The notes under the pieces are model-generated. The model worked only from the letters and a program-made list of their open reading frames with translations. It did no database searches and was not told the DNA's origin. 64,000 nt of DNA from Anaspis maculata (taxonomy: Eukaryota; Arthropoda; Insecta; Coleoptera; Scraptiidae): the NCBI GenBank assembly GCA_949128115.1, contig OX421962.1, forward strand, positions 100,160,836 through 100,224,835, in the 5' to 3' direction. Each line of letters starts with the position of its first letter. Position 1 is the stretch's first letter. Of the stretch, positions 21,427-36,400 are shown in pieces. Both the position numbers and the translations under genes were made by a program.

Positions 21427-24400
21427 CTGAAAAGTATTTATTTAAACTTCTGTACTGTCATTTCACGACTCAGAGGACGCAGACGCGATTCGTTCTCAAC
21501 AAACTCATCAGTGTGCCTGCATCAGTTGCTTCTGCCTTACCGGCGAAATATGACAAAATTGGATGAGGCACATTGATAAGTGATAACCTGATGACTTATG
21601 AGTCTCAATGAAGACGAAAGCCGTCTGTGTTCTTGATTGTTTGACCTGAAGAACATGCGTTCTCTATATCCATATACCTTGAGGTCTGGGTGCGTCTTGC
21701 TGAAAGTCTTGTATTCGTCGGCGATGCAGCTGGTCTGCACTTTATTTAAAAACTTTGCCTTGATGGTCAACCATGGGATGAGCTTTCCGTTGGATATGTA
21801 GGCGCCGACTGAGGTGTCGAGGCCGTGGGCTAGTTCGTGTGACATGAACGAGCCAACGGCGCCCAAGTTTAAAAAATTAGGGCGACCTGTGGTGTACAAG
21901 TCGTCTTGGAGGGTTGCTGCGCTCAGCACTGTGGAAATCATTCAGATGAGTAATCAAAATTATTCGTGTGTAATAGTCGTGTTGTAGTACATTTCGTAAC
22001 AAGATAGAGTAAGCGAGTGGAGTACTCCCTGAGGGCGTAATTGCTTTACTACTCTTGTTAAATACTATACAGTAGAGGTACTTTATCTACGACCCCAATC
22101 CAGACCGGATTTATCGAGGGATTGATACTGTGCGGGGGACCAGAAAATGGGGGTAATGGGGGGTGTTTCTTGAGAAGTGTCAAAAATGCCCTGCACTTCC
22201 TTTCAGACCAATTTTGAGGTTCCGCTTACGATTCCAACGCTCAAGAATCGATGTAAAATATTGAATCAAATTTGACAGGTGCAACTGGCTTGTCGGGCCA
22301 ATCAAAACCTCCATCTGGGGCTGATTTAGAAGTCCGCTTTTCACTATTCCGTTGATAGCTACTGTAGTAGGTATTCAGACTCATGCCCGTGACTAAACTA
22401 ATATAACGATATGGCCAATACGGTCGAAAATCGTGATGTGATCCTTTAAAATGAATAAAGACTATTATTCTTTGGAAAAAATGTGACAATTTTGAGATCG
22501 CGATAAGTACCCCGGAATAAGTCTAAAACGATACCTCACAGGTAATGATTATTTCAAAAATAGTTGGTAATTTGCCCTCTTGAGGGCATCTTTTTCATTC
22601 AGCAATGGTCTCTATTCGTTTCGAAGAGCCGCATCCTGATGTTTGAACCTGTGGGCATGAGTCCAAATATTCAAAGTAACTATCAATGGGGTGGTAAAAA
22701 TCGGACCTTTAAATCAGTCCCAGATGGAAGTTTTGATTGGTCCGACAAGTCATTTGCACTGGACTTCAGAGGACTTGACATGATCACATTTGACGCTGAA
22801 GAATTCAATCAGTGTCAAATTAGGTTATTTATTGCACATTTTGGGGCCAAACTTTACGCCCCCCAAAATAGCCTTAAATAAAAATTTTGCGTGGTTTGGC
22901 ATATCAAACAGCTCAGAACGGTCTGAGGAATGTGTGTGCCAAATGACATTACGTCACTCCAAGTTTCACGCACTTTTTGTGTATCGACTAAAATACCGCT
23001 GAAGAAATAGACCTCTACATCTTCTCTTGATGGAAATTTTGACTGGCTCGACGGGCCAGTTTTACCCATTATATTTTATTCAACAATTCAAAACGTTGCT
23101 TCGTCGATGTAATTGTAACTGATACCTCAAAATTGAACAGGAAGAGAATGCATGATATTTAAAAAAAATCTCCTTCCCCTCGCCTCCCTTCGAGGAGGCG
23201 GATTTTTCGGATTTTTCTTTCGAACAACCATTGTCAACTTCAAAAGATTCGACATTATCACATTTGACGCTTAAAAATTGGAATATAGTGCCAAACAAGA
23301 TTATTTGTTGAACATTTTGGGGCCCAACTTTGAACCCCCCTAGAATGCCCCCTAAGGAAAATTTTCCGTGTCCCGACGGGTAAAATCTTTTGGAATGGTC
23401 CAATGGTCTGGAGAATATTTGTACCAAACTCCGACTGTACCGACTCCACTAAAAAAGGTTTGATATTCCAGTTACTTACTCCAAAATCAGAAATCTAGCC
23501 CTGAATTATAACATTTCTCTCGTCTCTGATTCGCGGTTATAACCCTCCCATAACCTTTCCTAATTGGGGCCTCTGGTTCCCAATTCAGGGTGTTGAGTAA
23601 AGAAAATTTAGTTACCATGCAATCCTTTATTTGGTGTTGTGATAGCTGGGTTTCTACATCAAGCATGAACGTGGTTTTGTACAGTGCACTGAATCAGCAA
23701 CTCAGTGTATTATCTGAAAATCATGTCACCAGGTACCTGGTACTTGTCATCAGACTGATGCTTCACATAACCATTTGATTTTTTACACCTACTTGATCCA
23801 AAATCTTCGATGACTGCGGGCATTCCAAATATTTTTTTTATATAAATCTCGCAAAATCAATCTGATCAACTGAAAAAATGAGCCCTGCAAATGCAGGCTA
23901 AACGTTCCTCACGTGCACGAGGGAAAAAATCTGCACGATTTTGTTATTTGCTACATCTCACTTCTATCGCCTCGCCTTAGTTCCGAATATATACAATTAG
24001 CCTCACATATCTTTTTGGTGTGAGAGGTGGCAAACGCATCAATTGTTGAATCTTGTAATTTGAATAATTTGAGAACGTCTTCCGTGTTTCTTGATCACAC
24101 TTCCCCCCCAACTAGGACCGTCAACATAAGAAGTAAATCGCCCAACTGTGCGATTTATTTTACCATTACTGCACGATTTACTATACAGAATACGTCACGC
24201 TGTTAGTGAGGCCCCACGGCCCCACTTACTTAGGTTCCTAGTTATGCGGTTTCATCACTCACGGTGGTGGTCGTTGGTGGGTAAATTTACTTACTTATTG
24301 TATTGGAAGCCATGTGGTATTTTGCGTTGATTTCTGTCCAACCAGTGAGGAACTTCTCGACATAATGAGACAAATCGTATTTGTAGTACAGCTTGCCGAA

Positions 24401-27400
24401 CTTTTCTTCCAGCCTTTTCAATTGCGCCTCTCGGAACATATCTATGACATTGTTTGATGAGAATTGAAACTGTAACAATAATAATAAACAAGAGACTAGT
24501 CAATAAATTGGTATGATTAGCTTGAAGTTCAACTTAAACTAAACTTGGTCTCCTGACCTAAGGCTAAGGACATTTTGACGAAATGAATGTTCGACTTGAA
24601 ACGAGGTAGTCAACCGGTGACAGCTTATAGCTAACGTAACGAAAATGGACAATGGGACAATGGGGTGTTCCACGAGTTTTGGGAAAAAATGAATTTAAAT
24701 ACTAGATTCTTCGTAGAGCTCACATATTTTTTATCTTATTCTCATGCGTTCATTTAGGCCCCAAAAGTTTTTTAGAGAATTTAGCTTGACGTCACGCAAA
24801 TTGAGACCCAGGTACGTTACCAGATGGCGCAAGGCAAGCAGTAGAGTCCGTTGCTGGACCTCGTACGGCCTCGGTAACGCAAACGCGGTGAACTCGGACG
24901 TGAGCGACATCGACAAACAGCTGACCTGAGAAAAAAACTGACGTGTTGACGTGTTTTGACTGTTTTGTGTTGAAATGTGGACAGAGATAAACAATATGGG
25001 CGCAATAATTTGCAGTGTGCTTGAAAAGCACTCGAACATTTTCAAACCCCCCTCTCTGGTATTGAACAGAGAAAGAAAACTGATTCAGCCAAACTCGAAC
25101 CTGGGGTAGTCCACAGAAAAATTCAAGAATGCCGCTAGCCCAGAAGTTCTAATTTGGTCTGCAGCCTTTACTTATACTGAGTAGTCGTCTGAGGTTATGG
25201 TCGCCTTTCCTGCATAAACAAGAAGTCATAAACAAGCAGTCTGCTGCCAGTGCTGCCTAACGTATGGTCCGAAAGTTTTGGGAATTTTTTTAAAAGCTAA
25301 TAACTTTTTTTTGATAGTTTCAATTTCGTAACTCAATATTGCAAAAACTAGCGTCATCTTTAACAATTTCAAATTCGTATTCAACATATTGAAGATGGGC
25401 CATTATCTTTGATGGCTCTCGGTTTTCTTCTGCCATGTTCGATCATTCTCTGGACAACAGCAGGATTGATTTCTCAGAGCTCCTGCCTCCCAATGTACCG
25501 CAAGCTCGACCAATATAAGATTTTTGGTAAGTATTGAGCAGGATAGTATACGACAAGGGATGGGAAGCTGCGAATGAAGACCAATTACAGCGTCACATTT
25601 TTCAATAACATTAGAGAATTTCGCATTTGACAAATTGATACAGAAAATCATGGAACATGGCAGAAGATAATTGAGATCCATCGAAGATAATGGTCCATTT
25701 TCAATATGTTGAATATGAATTTGTTATTGTTATATATGATGTTAATTTATGCAATATCAAGTACGAAAATATAGACTATTCAGAAAAAGTTACTAGCTTA
25801 AAACTATTTTCCAAAACTTTCGGACCATACGTTAGTCCCAGTGAAGTTTTTCATGGTGGAGTGTTTCAGTTGCCAATCCTGCATTTTGCATGTGCTTAAC
25901 GTGGCGTGGGAGATTTAAGGTACATATTTCTCATTTCAGCCTATCGATTGAGATAGGTATATGGTAGGTATTGTAGTTGTTATTCATTCAGGAAAACGAA
26001 GTAAGACGCCACTGACAGACAACAAACTCTATAAAATCTGTTGTGGGGCGACACAAAACTTTCCCGGCGGTATCCAGGGACGTCAGTAATGATTTTGATC
26101 GAAGTGTCCGTTCGGGAAGGTGGGACTTAATTCGGAAATTGATGAAAACATTTCACTCAGTTGTGCGTTATGCGATCATTCTGCATCCATTGTTGGGCCT
26201 ACAGAACAAGTGACAGGTTCTTAGGTTTCCATGGTGATGAAATATTTTGAAAGGTAGAACTAGGAAGAAGACAATTGTTGCGAAATTTGAAGAATGCAAT
26301 GCTATATCCAGACAAGCCCAGACCCAATGTGTCACCTGAAGGCTTCCGATCAAAATCATCTACCTAAAATCTAATCAGGTCATTCCAGGCTGAACTTATG
26401 CTTTCGTACCTGATTTCGATTTGATCGAATCAATAATTCGATGATTATCGTGGCAGAGCCGCTTAATTTGCACGATCACATGAGCGGCTTTATATTTTCA
26501 GTAGGAAAATTCCCGGGAAATTGGAGAGAAATTATTGGAGAATGTTCAAGAACCAGTTATCTATTACTTTCCCGGCCCGTCCAAGGGAAAGTTATGTAAT
26601 GATGCAGGATGCAGGAAAAACGTTCTGACACGATAGCTGCCGAACCGATAGTCTGATCGACTTGAAATTTGGTATACAGACAGGGTCTTGCTGTTGGATG
26701 AGCTGATTAGTTTTTGGCTGTCATCTGTCAGACGGAAGTGTCACTATCAAAAAATGACAGAAGCTATATCTCGCAGAACTTGACTTGCAAAATGCCGTTT
26801 GAAAGCTCATGGAAAACTGTATTCAGAATGGTTAAAAATATTGCCCTATCTGTCATCTGTCAAAAAATAAAAAATGTCAAAGTTCGAAACTTTACCATCC
26901 AATTATTCAAAATCTATCCGACGAATTGAGACCAAATTTGGCAGGAAGCAACAGAACATAAGAGTCAAATTATGTGTGCAGTTGCAACTTTCCACCATTT
27001 TCCCGTCGGGCGTTATGAATTTTCAAAATTTCTCCTAGCCGTTGCCACCCGAGAGAACGACTCACCCAGATTTCCACCAGGATGACTCGCTTTTGATGCA
27101 GCACTCCACTAAAAAAATCATTTCTGCTCGAGGAACGACTTTTTTCGAAAAATTTCGACTGATATCGGAAGTAGATTGAACTGGGCGTCTTGTAGATCTA
27201 TTTTTAAAATCGACACAGCTTCGGTTTTCCGACGGTATTTTTTTCAATAACAAACTTGCACATTCCGTGAATTTGAAAAAACTGCAGCGTAAACTTCAAC
27301 ATGCGGTGAGCCACACGAAATATTTATTTTAGGTGCAGACATGCTGCGAATGAAAGTTGGAGAAGAGACTGAATGAATTTTCAAAGGAAAAATTTTCAAA

Positions 27401-30400
27401 ATCGGATCAACGGTTTTCAAGTTTTCCTCTCTGGAAAAACTGGAAATTTTCCAACTTTTTATTCCGTGAACAAATTTCCGCTATTTGTTTTTAAAGAACA
27501 GGCAACTGGTTCTTGAACATTTTCCAACAATTTTTCTCAAATTTCCCGGAAATTTTCCTGCTGGAAATAAGGAAATATAAAACCGGCCTCGGTTCTCGAG
27601 ACCGGACTTAGATGATGGAGCTTAAAGAGAAGCCCAATTGACGATTTCCACAATAAGATGATATGGAAAAAAAATGAGGTTTTCCCTGAAAATTCAGATT
27701 TTCCCCTAGATTTTCCTGACAAAATTTTCAATTTCCTGCGAATATTTTCAATCTTTCTCTCCAATTCCAATTTCTCACCCGAAGGGACACTTCGATCAAA
27801 GTCATTACTGACGTCCCTGGATACCGCCGGGAAAGTTTTGTGTCGCCCCACAACAGATTTTACTTTCCCGGCCCCCCACGAACTCGGAGGGAAAGTATTG
27901 TAATCGTGCAGAAAAAAAGTTTCGGGATTACGCCGGATATATCCATTTTGAGGTTTTTCAAGACGATTGAGACAATTTCCAGAATGATGTCTGTCCGTAT
28001 GTCTGTATGTCTGTGATCTTCCACGATAACTGCCGAAACGTTGATCCGATCGACTTGAAATTTGGTGTGCAGACGTAGTTTCACCCTGGAATGACCGGAT
28101 TAGTTTTTGGCTGTCATCTGTCAAACAGAAGTGTCACTATCAGAAAATGACAGAAGCTACATCTCACGGAACTTGACTTGCAATATGTCATTCGAAAGCC
28201 CTTGAAAAACTCTATTCAGAACAAATAAAAATATTTCCCTATCTGTTATCTGTCAAATTATAAAAAATGCCAAAGTCCGAAACTTAACCATTTAATTATT
28301 CAAAATCTATACGACAGATGTAAACCAAACTTGGCAGGAAGCAACATTACCAAAGAGTCAAACTAATGCTGAAGTTGGAGTTTCCCACCGTTCTCCGGAC
28401 AAGCGCTATGGATTTTTAAAAATTTTCCTAGCCGATTCCAGCCTCGCTTGCCTGTTCCTCGATTTTTGGCCTATTCAATTTTTTTAGCAACATAGCAACC
28501 AAACCGGTAGGTAACTACGTTTTTGTTACGAATCGTATCAATGTCAAAGTGACAACATGAACGCTTTTCTCGGCAGGTTCTCGGTGTTTTCTTTTGTATA
28601 TTCTTGCATCATTTGAGGCAACAGTGCGAACCGATCCTTTATGTTGTTTGGGGCCCCGTAAATCCCCTTGTGTTTTCTGTAGCTTTAGCAACTTCAGTAT
28701 GCCTATTTCATTGACGTATATGTACAAACTGTAAATGTGTGCAGTTCCCTTATTTGATTCGGTACCAGGGCCCCATCCCCATGGTGTCTGCCGTTCAAGG
28801 CCCTGAGGGGGCCCCCTTCTGTGTCTATCAGATTTTGCCGTTTCAGGCCAAAACTGCGGCCTTGTGTCTTCTTGGGTTCGTTGAAGCCCTTTAGGCTCCT
28901 GATGTCTACGGGTGTCTCTTGAAGCCCCACTGAGCCCCCCTCTTTTTTTTTTAGTTTTCAGAACGATCGTGCCGTCAGGTGTGGTTCGGACCTAACTTCT
29001 TGATGGGCTCGAAGTCTCATTTCACAGGTCACTACTTGAGGGCCCTGAATTGCAATTAATTAGAACTCTGCCCCAGATTTTCAATCCGCGAACTGATTTT
29101 CACCAGATTTTTTTCAAACAATAATTTAGGTTGCATCATTAAAGGCAACAGTGCGCCCCGATTAATTGTGTCTTCAAGTGTTGTTGAGGCTGCGTAAACC
29201 CCCTTGTGTGGAACTAGCATTGCATTCTTGAGATAATCACAACAGTTAACTACCTCTAGTACTAGCTTTTGAATTATATCATCGTCTTGTACCTACTTCA
29301 TAATGCGATCGCGCAAATTAAACGGTTCTGCCACGATAACTACCAAATTGTTGATCGGATTAAATCGAAATCAGGTACGAAAGCATAAGTTCAGCCTGGA
29401 ATGACCTAATAAGACTTTGGGTAGATGATTTAGTTTGGAAACCCTCAGATGGCACATTGGGTCTAGGCTTGTCTGCCCAAGCTCTAAATTGAAGATATAG
29501 AGTTGAAATTTGACACACAGATGCAGAAAGTTCTCAGTCAAGTTTGTGTAATCTCATCATCATGTCTAAAGTAGGAACCAAAATTTTAATATGGAACTAG
29601 CATTGCATTCTTGAGATATCACAACAGTTAGCTTCCTAGTTCTACCTTTCGAAATATTTCATCACCGTGAAAACCTAAGAGCCTGTCACTTGTTCTGTCG
29701 GCCCGACAATGGATGCAGGATGCTCGCTAAACGCTCAACTCACTGGAACTTTTCCAATCAACTTCTCAATTAAATCCCACTTTCCCGAAGGGACGCCTGA
29801 ATCAAACTCATTACTGACGTCCCTGGATACCGCCGGGAAAGTTTTGTGTCGCCCCACAACAGATTTTCTTCAAAAACAAATGGTAGAAATCTGTTCACGG
29901 AATAAAAAGTTGGAAAATTTCCAGTTTTTCCAGAGAGGAAAACTTGAAAACCGTTGGTCCGATTTTGAAATTTTTTTCTCCAAAAATTAATTCAGTCTTT
30001 TCTCCAACTTTCATTCGCAGCATGTCTGCACCTAAAATGAATATTTCATGTGGCTCACCGCATGTTGAAGTTTACGCTGCAGTTTTTTCAAATTCACGGA
30101 ATATGTAAATTTGTTATTGAAAAAATTACCGTCGGAAAATCGAAGCTGTGTCGATTTTAAAAATATATCCACAAGACGCCCAGTTCAATCTACTTCCGAT
30201 ATCAGTCGAAATTTTTTGAAAAAAGTCGATCCTCGTGCAGGAATGAATTTTTGAGTGGAGTGCTGCATCAAAAGCGAGTCATCCTGGTGGAAATCCGGGT
30301 GAGTCGTTCTCTCGAGTGGCAACGGCTAGGAGAAATTTTGAAAATTCATAACGCCCGATGGAAAAATAGTGGAAAATTGCAACTGCAGACTTAATTTGAC

Positions 30401-33400
30401 TCTTATGTTTTGTTGCTTCCTGCCAAATTTGGTCCCAATTCATTGGATAGATTTTGAATAATTGAATGGTAAAGTTTTGAACTTTGACGTTTTTTATTTT
30501 TTGACAGATGACAGACAGGGCACAATTTTTAACTGTTCTGAATACAGTTTTTCATGGGCTTTCAAACGGCATTTTGCAAGTCAAGTTCTGTGAGATATAG
30601 CTTCTGTCATTTTTTGATAGTGACACTTCCGTTTGACAGATGACAGCCAAAAACTAATCAGCTCATTCAACAGCAAGACCCTGTCTGTATACCAAATTTC
30701 AAGTCGATCAGACTATCGGTTCGGCAGCTATCGTGTCAGAACGTTTTTCCTGCATCCTGCATCATTACATAACTTTCCCTTGGACGGGCCGGGAAAGTAA
30801 TTATTAACGTTTGGCACCAACAGGTCTTATTCATCTGTAGCTTTGTCGTGCCAGGCGGTCAGGATAACACCTGGGACATATGAATGACATTACAAAGAGT
30901 TAACCTCTCACACCAGCTGAAGAATTATTTTTATTGGGCTCCAACTCCCAATTTGGCTATATTCGAAAATTAACGTGGGAACGTGCTTTCTCCCGAATGC
31001 CTTAGACCTCTTATTTGACCTACCTGTGTGACACCGTGACACTTACCTATAGTCGGTGTGGTACGCGACATAAAATGGCAAAATACCGCAAATGAATTAG
31101 ACGGGATGCCCTTTGGTATGATGACTACTCATACCAAGGTGATTAATTTTCGCCAAGGATGCGTCAACATTTCTCACTCAGAAAAAAAGATGGCGACGAT
31201 TTTTGACAGGAGTCAATTTTTTATAAAAAATATGCGTGTGGCACATGTTTTCTCACTAATTTTGACCTCCTGAATACAAATATGGAGTTTATTTTCACAA
31301 TAGAGATCAACTTGACCTCATATTTCACATCTGAAAACCGCAAAAGGTGCAGACTCTCGCTAATTTTTGAACTGAAAATTTTGTGTTTCATCAACGGCGA
31401 TTTCCAGCCTTGAGCTGGCTGTATAGATCCCATAGAACAAGTTAACAGTATAAGTTCTGCAGAATAACTTTTCTGCATCTGATATCGCCAGGGTGCGCCT
31501 CAAATGATACCAAAAATGGGCGCTAGGAGCACACTTTGCTGCGGCTGGTTGGGGAATATTAGTGTGAAAGGAAGAATGTTGTGCAATATGTTTTACTGTT
31601 TAATATATAAGCTAACACATGCCAAGCATATATCGACATACCATGGCAATTTGAAACAAAATATCGTGAAAACAAATTTTCATGATTGGTTCATAACTTT
31701 TTTTATGAGAGGTACAATTGATACAAAAAAACGTAGCATTGATTTTGATGATGTTTTCCATCAAAGTGAATACATCAAGAGACCTTTCTCACCTGGAACA
31801 ATCACTCTAGCTCAAAGTTTCATACAATATAAAACATTTTTGTCAGATCCGCGATTGCCAAACATCAGAAAAGCGTCTTTTAATAATTCCTTCTTCCAGA
31901 AAGTCCTTCTTTGAACTTGTTCTGGAATGCAACATATACGGCTGAAGGTTAAGCTTTGGCTTAAAGTTTTCTGTCTCGCCCGTGAACTCATTCAGGTGTC
32001 TAGAAACTTCTGGACTGGATAGGTATGCACCAACGACAAATGTCAGTAGGATCTTCAGTGTTATTTGTATTCCTATGGCACCAACTTGAAATTTGTGTCG
32101 TGTGTGTGTCAGAATTTTGCGAGAATGAAAGTAATGAGCTATAAATGGAGGCTCAAAAACGTCTAGGACGTGGACAAGCCAAAGAGCATGAAAACATACA
32201 CCATGTATCATAGGTACCTACCTACTATAGTTGCCAAATAAGAGTTGTAATGTTGAAAAGGTCTTGGTGCCTACCTGATCACTTTTTCATATGTTTTCCA
32301 CGTCCGTTTTCTATGCCTGTTCACCTTCTAGGTCTTTTTGCGCTTTTCCTGATAACACTATACTTCTATTCTCGAAAATTCCAACACATCAAGACAACAA
32401 ATTTTGAATTGGTAATAACACTGGAGATCCTACTGCCCTTCGCCATTGGTGCATATCCAGTCCGAAAATTTCTAGACACCTGAATGAGTTCATAGGCGGG
32501 ATAGAAATACTCTAGAAAACTTTGAACCAAAGATTCACCATCAGCCGTATGTTGCATTCCAGAACAAGTGTAAAGACAAAACTTCAAAATCAAAAGACGC
32601 TTTTCTGATGTTTGGCAACCGCAAGTCTGACGAAAATGTTTTAATTATGAGTCGCTATACCGAAACTTTGAGCTAAGGTGGTTGTTTCAGGTGAAAAAGG
32701 TATCTTACCTGGATCAAAAACATCATCAAAATCAAAGCTACGTTTTTTAGTATTTATTGAAAAAAAAAGTTATCAACAAATCATGAAAATATATTTTTTC
32801 TGTTTTTATCTGGAATTGTCAATTTATGTTGATAAATCCTAGTATATGTAAGTTCACTATATAAAACAGTAAAATATATCTACAAAACATTTTCCATTTT
32901 ACACTTACATTCCTAAAATCAGCCGCAGAAAAATGTGCTCCAGAGCCCATATTTTGTATGTTTTGGGGCGCACCCTGGCGATGTTTGTAGAGTTATTTTG
33001 CAGAACTTACACTGTTAACTTGTTTTGTGAGATCCATTCAAGGAGCTCAAGGCTGGAAATCGCTGTAAATGGCACACAAAATTTTCAATTCGAAAATAAG
33101 CGAGAGTCTGCTATTTTTGCGGTTTTCGGATGTCAAATATGGGGTCGATTTGATTTCTAATGAGAAAAAAAACTCGATATTCGTGTTCAGGAGGTCAAAA
33201 TTAGTAAGAAAACATATCCCACATCCCTATGTTTTACAAAAATTCAGGTCCTGTCAAAAATCGTCGCCATCTTTTTTTCTGAGTGGAAAATGTTGACGCA
33301 TCCTTGAAGAAAATTAATCACCTTGGTATGAGTAGTGATCATGCCAAAGGGCATCCCGTCTAATTTATTTGCGGTATTCAAAATCGTAGCACCCCGACTA

Positions 33401-36400
33401 CTATGGTTGCATCATCTCGAGTTGACAATCGCACTTTTTCTCTTATTAATTTGACGAAATGCATAATCTATGTGCTTTTTGATTATGTGTCTCTGATTAA
33501 CTTTCATTTAAAGCGGTACCTGAAGTATGTGTAAGAGTCTGCAAAAACTCTACACTTTATTAAAAATGAATGACCTACATGGATACGTTTGAAATGGAGA
33601 TAAAAGTCAATAAATAACTTGACTGAACAACTCAAATATGGTTGCAGTCAGGGCTGGGCGGTATTTCAAATACGAGTATTTGAAATACGTATTTGAAATT
33701 CATTCAAGTATTTTGTATTTTGTATTTAAATACATTTGATTGAGAAGTATTTGTATTTTGTATTTTGGAATAGTTCAGGCAGCTAGTATTTCGTATTTTG
33801 TATTTCAAATACATTTTTCGGAAAAGTATTTTGATTTTAAAAATACAAAATACAAAATACATTTGTTTCCCATGCTCTTCAGTCTGTTTGGGCCGAAATT
33901 GTTCTGGTAATACTATATTCATCCCATTGACATTTCTTGCTTTTGCACACTATCTGGGATCGATAATGAGTTCGATTGCATCTTTTACGTTTTACGTTGT
34001 ACACTGGTAAGTGCATCCTACTGCACGTAGGTAAGTCAGCCACGAGAGGTTCCATGTCGGATGTCGGACAATATTTTCGAAAAGCTGGTTGTCCCCAAAG
34101 GAAATCAACATTTGTTATTTTGAAGAATTGATGAATGAAGTAAGGATAAGGAATAGGTTTGAATATGAAGTTTTCTTCACTTTATGTTTATTTTATTTGT
34201 CTTTTCATACTTCATAATGATTTACTTATTGTTGCGACTGAATCAATGAAGTGTTCCCATTGAAATACTTGCATTTTACGGTTTTCCCAATAAAATGGTT
34301 GAAATACGCAATAAGAATGTATTTTGTATTTTGTATTTGGAATACTCTAGGCTGTATTTTGTATTTTGGAATTTCTTAGTTTTCCAAAATACGTATTTTG
34401 TATTTTGTATTTCAAAGGCATTTCAAGAAGTAGTTTGTATTTTGTATTTCGACTATCTTGGATCGTGTATTTTGTATTTTGTATTTAAATACATTTTTCG
34501 AAGTATTTTGCCCAGCCCTGGTTGCAGTATATTGTAGGCTATAAACTGTAAAACAATCCAATAATGAATGAAGTGACTCAATACCCTTATACCTAATTGT
34601 TTAAGCATCCTAATTGTTTATGCGGGTGTTGTCTATTTGTTTAGACGAACCATTTGTTGCTAATATTCAAACAATCTATTTACTGTTGCTATTATCTAAA
34701 CAAACTCTTTACTGTTGCTATTATTTAAACAAACTATTTGCTTTTGCTATTATTCAAACAAACTATTTGCTGATGCTATTATTTAAACAAACTCAATACC
34801 TAAGTATTGAAAAGACCCCAGCTATTTTCTTGAACCCCTGAATGGGTAAGCAACCCATTATACTTCGATTTAATTCAACTTATTTGAATTCAATCCCTTT
34901 TGGAACCGCTTGGCCGATGATCATCTAGTATCAGGACGACATCCCGTTGTGCCTCTCTTCTTGTTGTTCGATGATAGAGCTCTCGAGATTGTTGAGATAG
35001 GTCTGACTACGAGTTTGAATACAATAAGACACAGCATAGAGTCAGTATAAATTTTTAACATAACATCAATCTATTGACCTCTATGTACAAGTCAAAATGT
35101 TAAAATAATGGCTCGCTCCTATACCTAGTCCTACTTCCACATCGCAGGCTAAACCATCTAAAAGATTTAACCTATTCCCGAAGCGATAACTCCCTCCTAA
35201 TTATTTCTGACGTCGCAGCACCCCAACCCTCCGACGAACACCTGACTCTACACCTTGACCGACATTTAATTCTGACTAGCTTTCGCGGTTAAAAGCTCCT
35301 TTTGTGGTTAAATCAGATCCAACATTTATGTTAGTGTTAGAGGTTATGTTAGGGCTAGGCCCGGCTTCTAGGCACTGAAAAGAGAAGAGTGACTTTGACC
35401 ACGAATGCAATCTAAGATTTGTGGGCCGGTGTGTGCGGTGGCCTTTTTTTTGTGGAGCCTCTTTTCAAAGGCTAACGCTCTTTTTGGGCTATGGTTCTCT
35501 TTTGCCCGTTTGGAAGGGATTGGATGTGGCTGGCCTTTGTGGGGGCTTTAAACCTGTTTTCACCGTGAATTGCCCCAAACGCTCAGAAAGATTCCCGTGA
35601 TCGAGTGTGCCTATAACCAGAAATGTTAAACCAAATTTCGCCCTTCCAAAACTTTCGAACCGATGGTGTACGCGAAACAATTACTTAAGTCAAGGTACAA
35701 ATTTGATGGGGAGAACGTTTTAAGCACGCCCCGTATACGCGCTAGTTCGTTGTTGTTTAGCAGTTTGTGAGAGAAGACCGCAGTCAGGAGAAACAAAACG
35801 CAGAGAATTGACTATACAGGGTATCCGCCGAAAAGCCGATGCGGAGAGGCGTCGAAATAATCTTTGCCCTAACGCTAAATAATCGCCGTCTACACTATTC
35901 CTGATCGAGCCCTAATAACAATTGATTTTTACAAAGTCCCTATCTGAACGGCGGTGGCGTCGTTGGGTACCGGAATGAATCCATCAGTTTCGAATAAGAA
36001 CGTCCTCATTTCCGTAACACGCTCTACATGGAAATATCAGAGACGGTCGTGGCGCTTAAACAAAATCATTAGTTTCAAGGAGGGGGGGGGGGGGGATCCA
36101 TCAATCCGATCAACAATTGCGACTCTACGGCAGGGTCCGAACCCCGTTACAAACGCGATTCTATTTTACTCCAATTACTTGATTTTTTACGTAGTTCTCA
36201 AAATTTACATTTTCCGAGTAACTAGGAGCTTCAGAAACGCAGAGGAAGCTCACCCGCGAGTTTCCAGATCTAACCCACTAGGTCCGATGCTTTGAGTACC
36301 GCAGTCACAACGCCAAGTCCAGAGGGCCCAAGAGCGCGAATACCTTTCTATGAAGGTATCCAACAAAGGACAAGGCTTAACAGTGGCTGTACCTGATGGC

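Noticed and set aside
27537..28124. 195-codon minus-strand open frame
   Set aside because: Spans junctions of nested foldback elements, and related copies in the same region do not keep the frame.
34850..36390. Internal region of an LTR retrotransposon
   Set aside because: No paired LTRs, primer-binding site, or gag/pol motifs could be identified.
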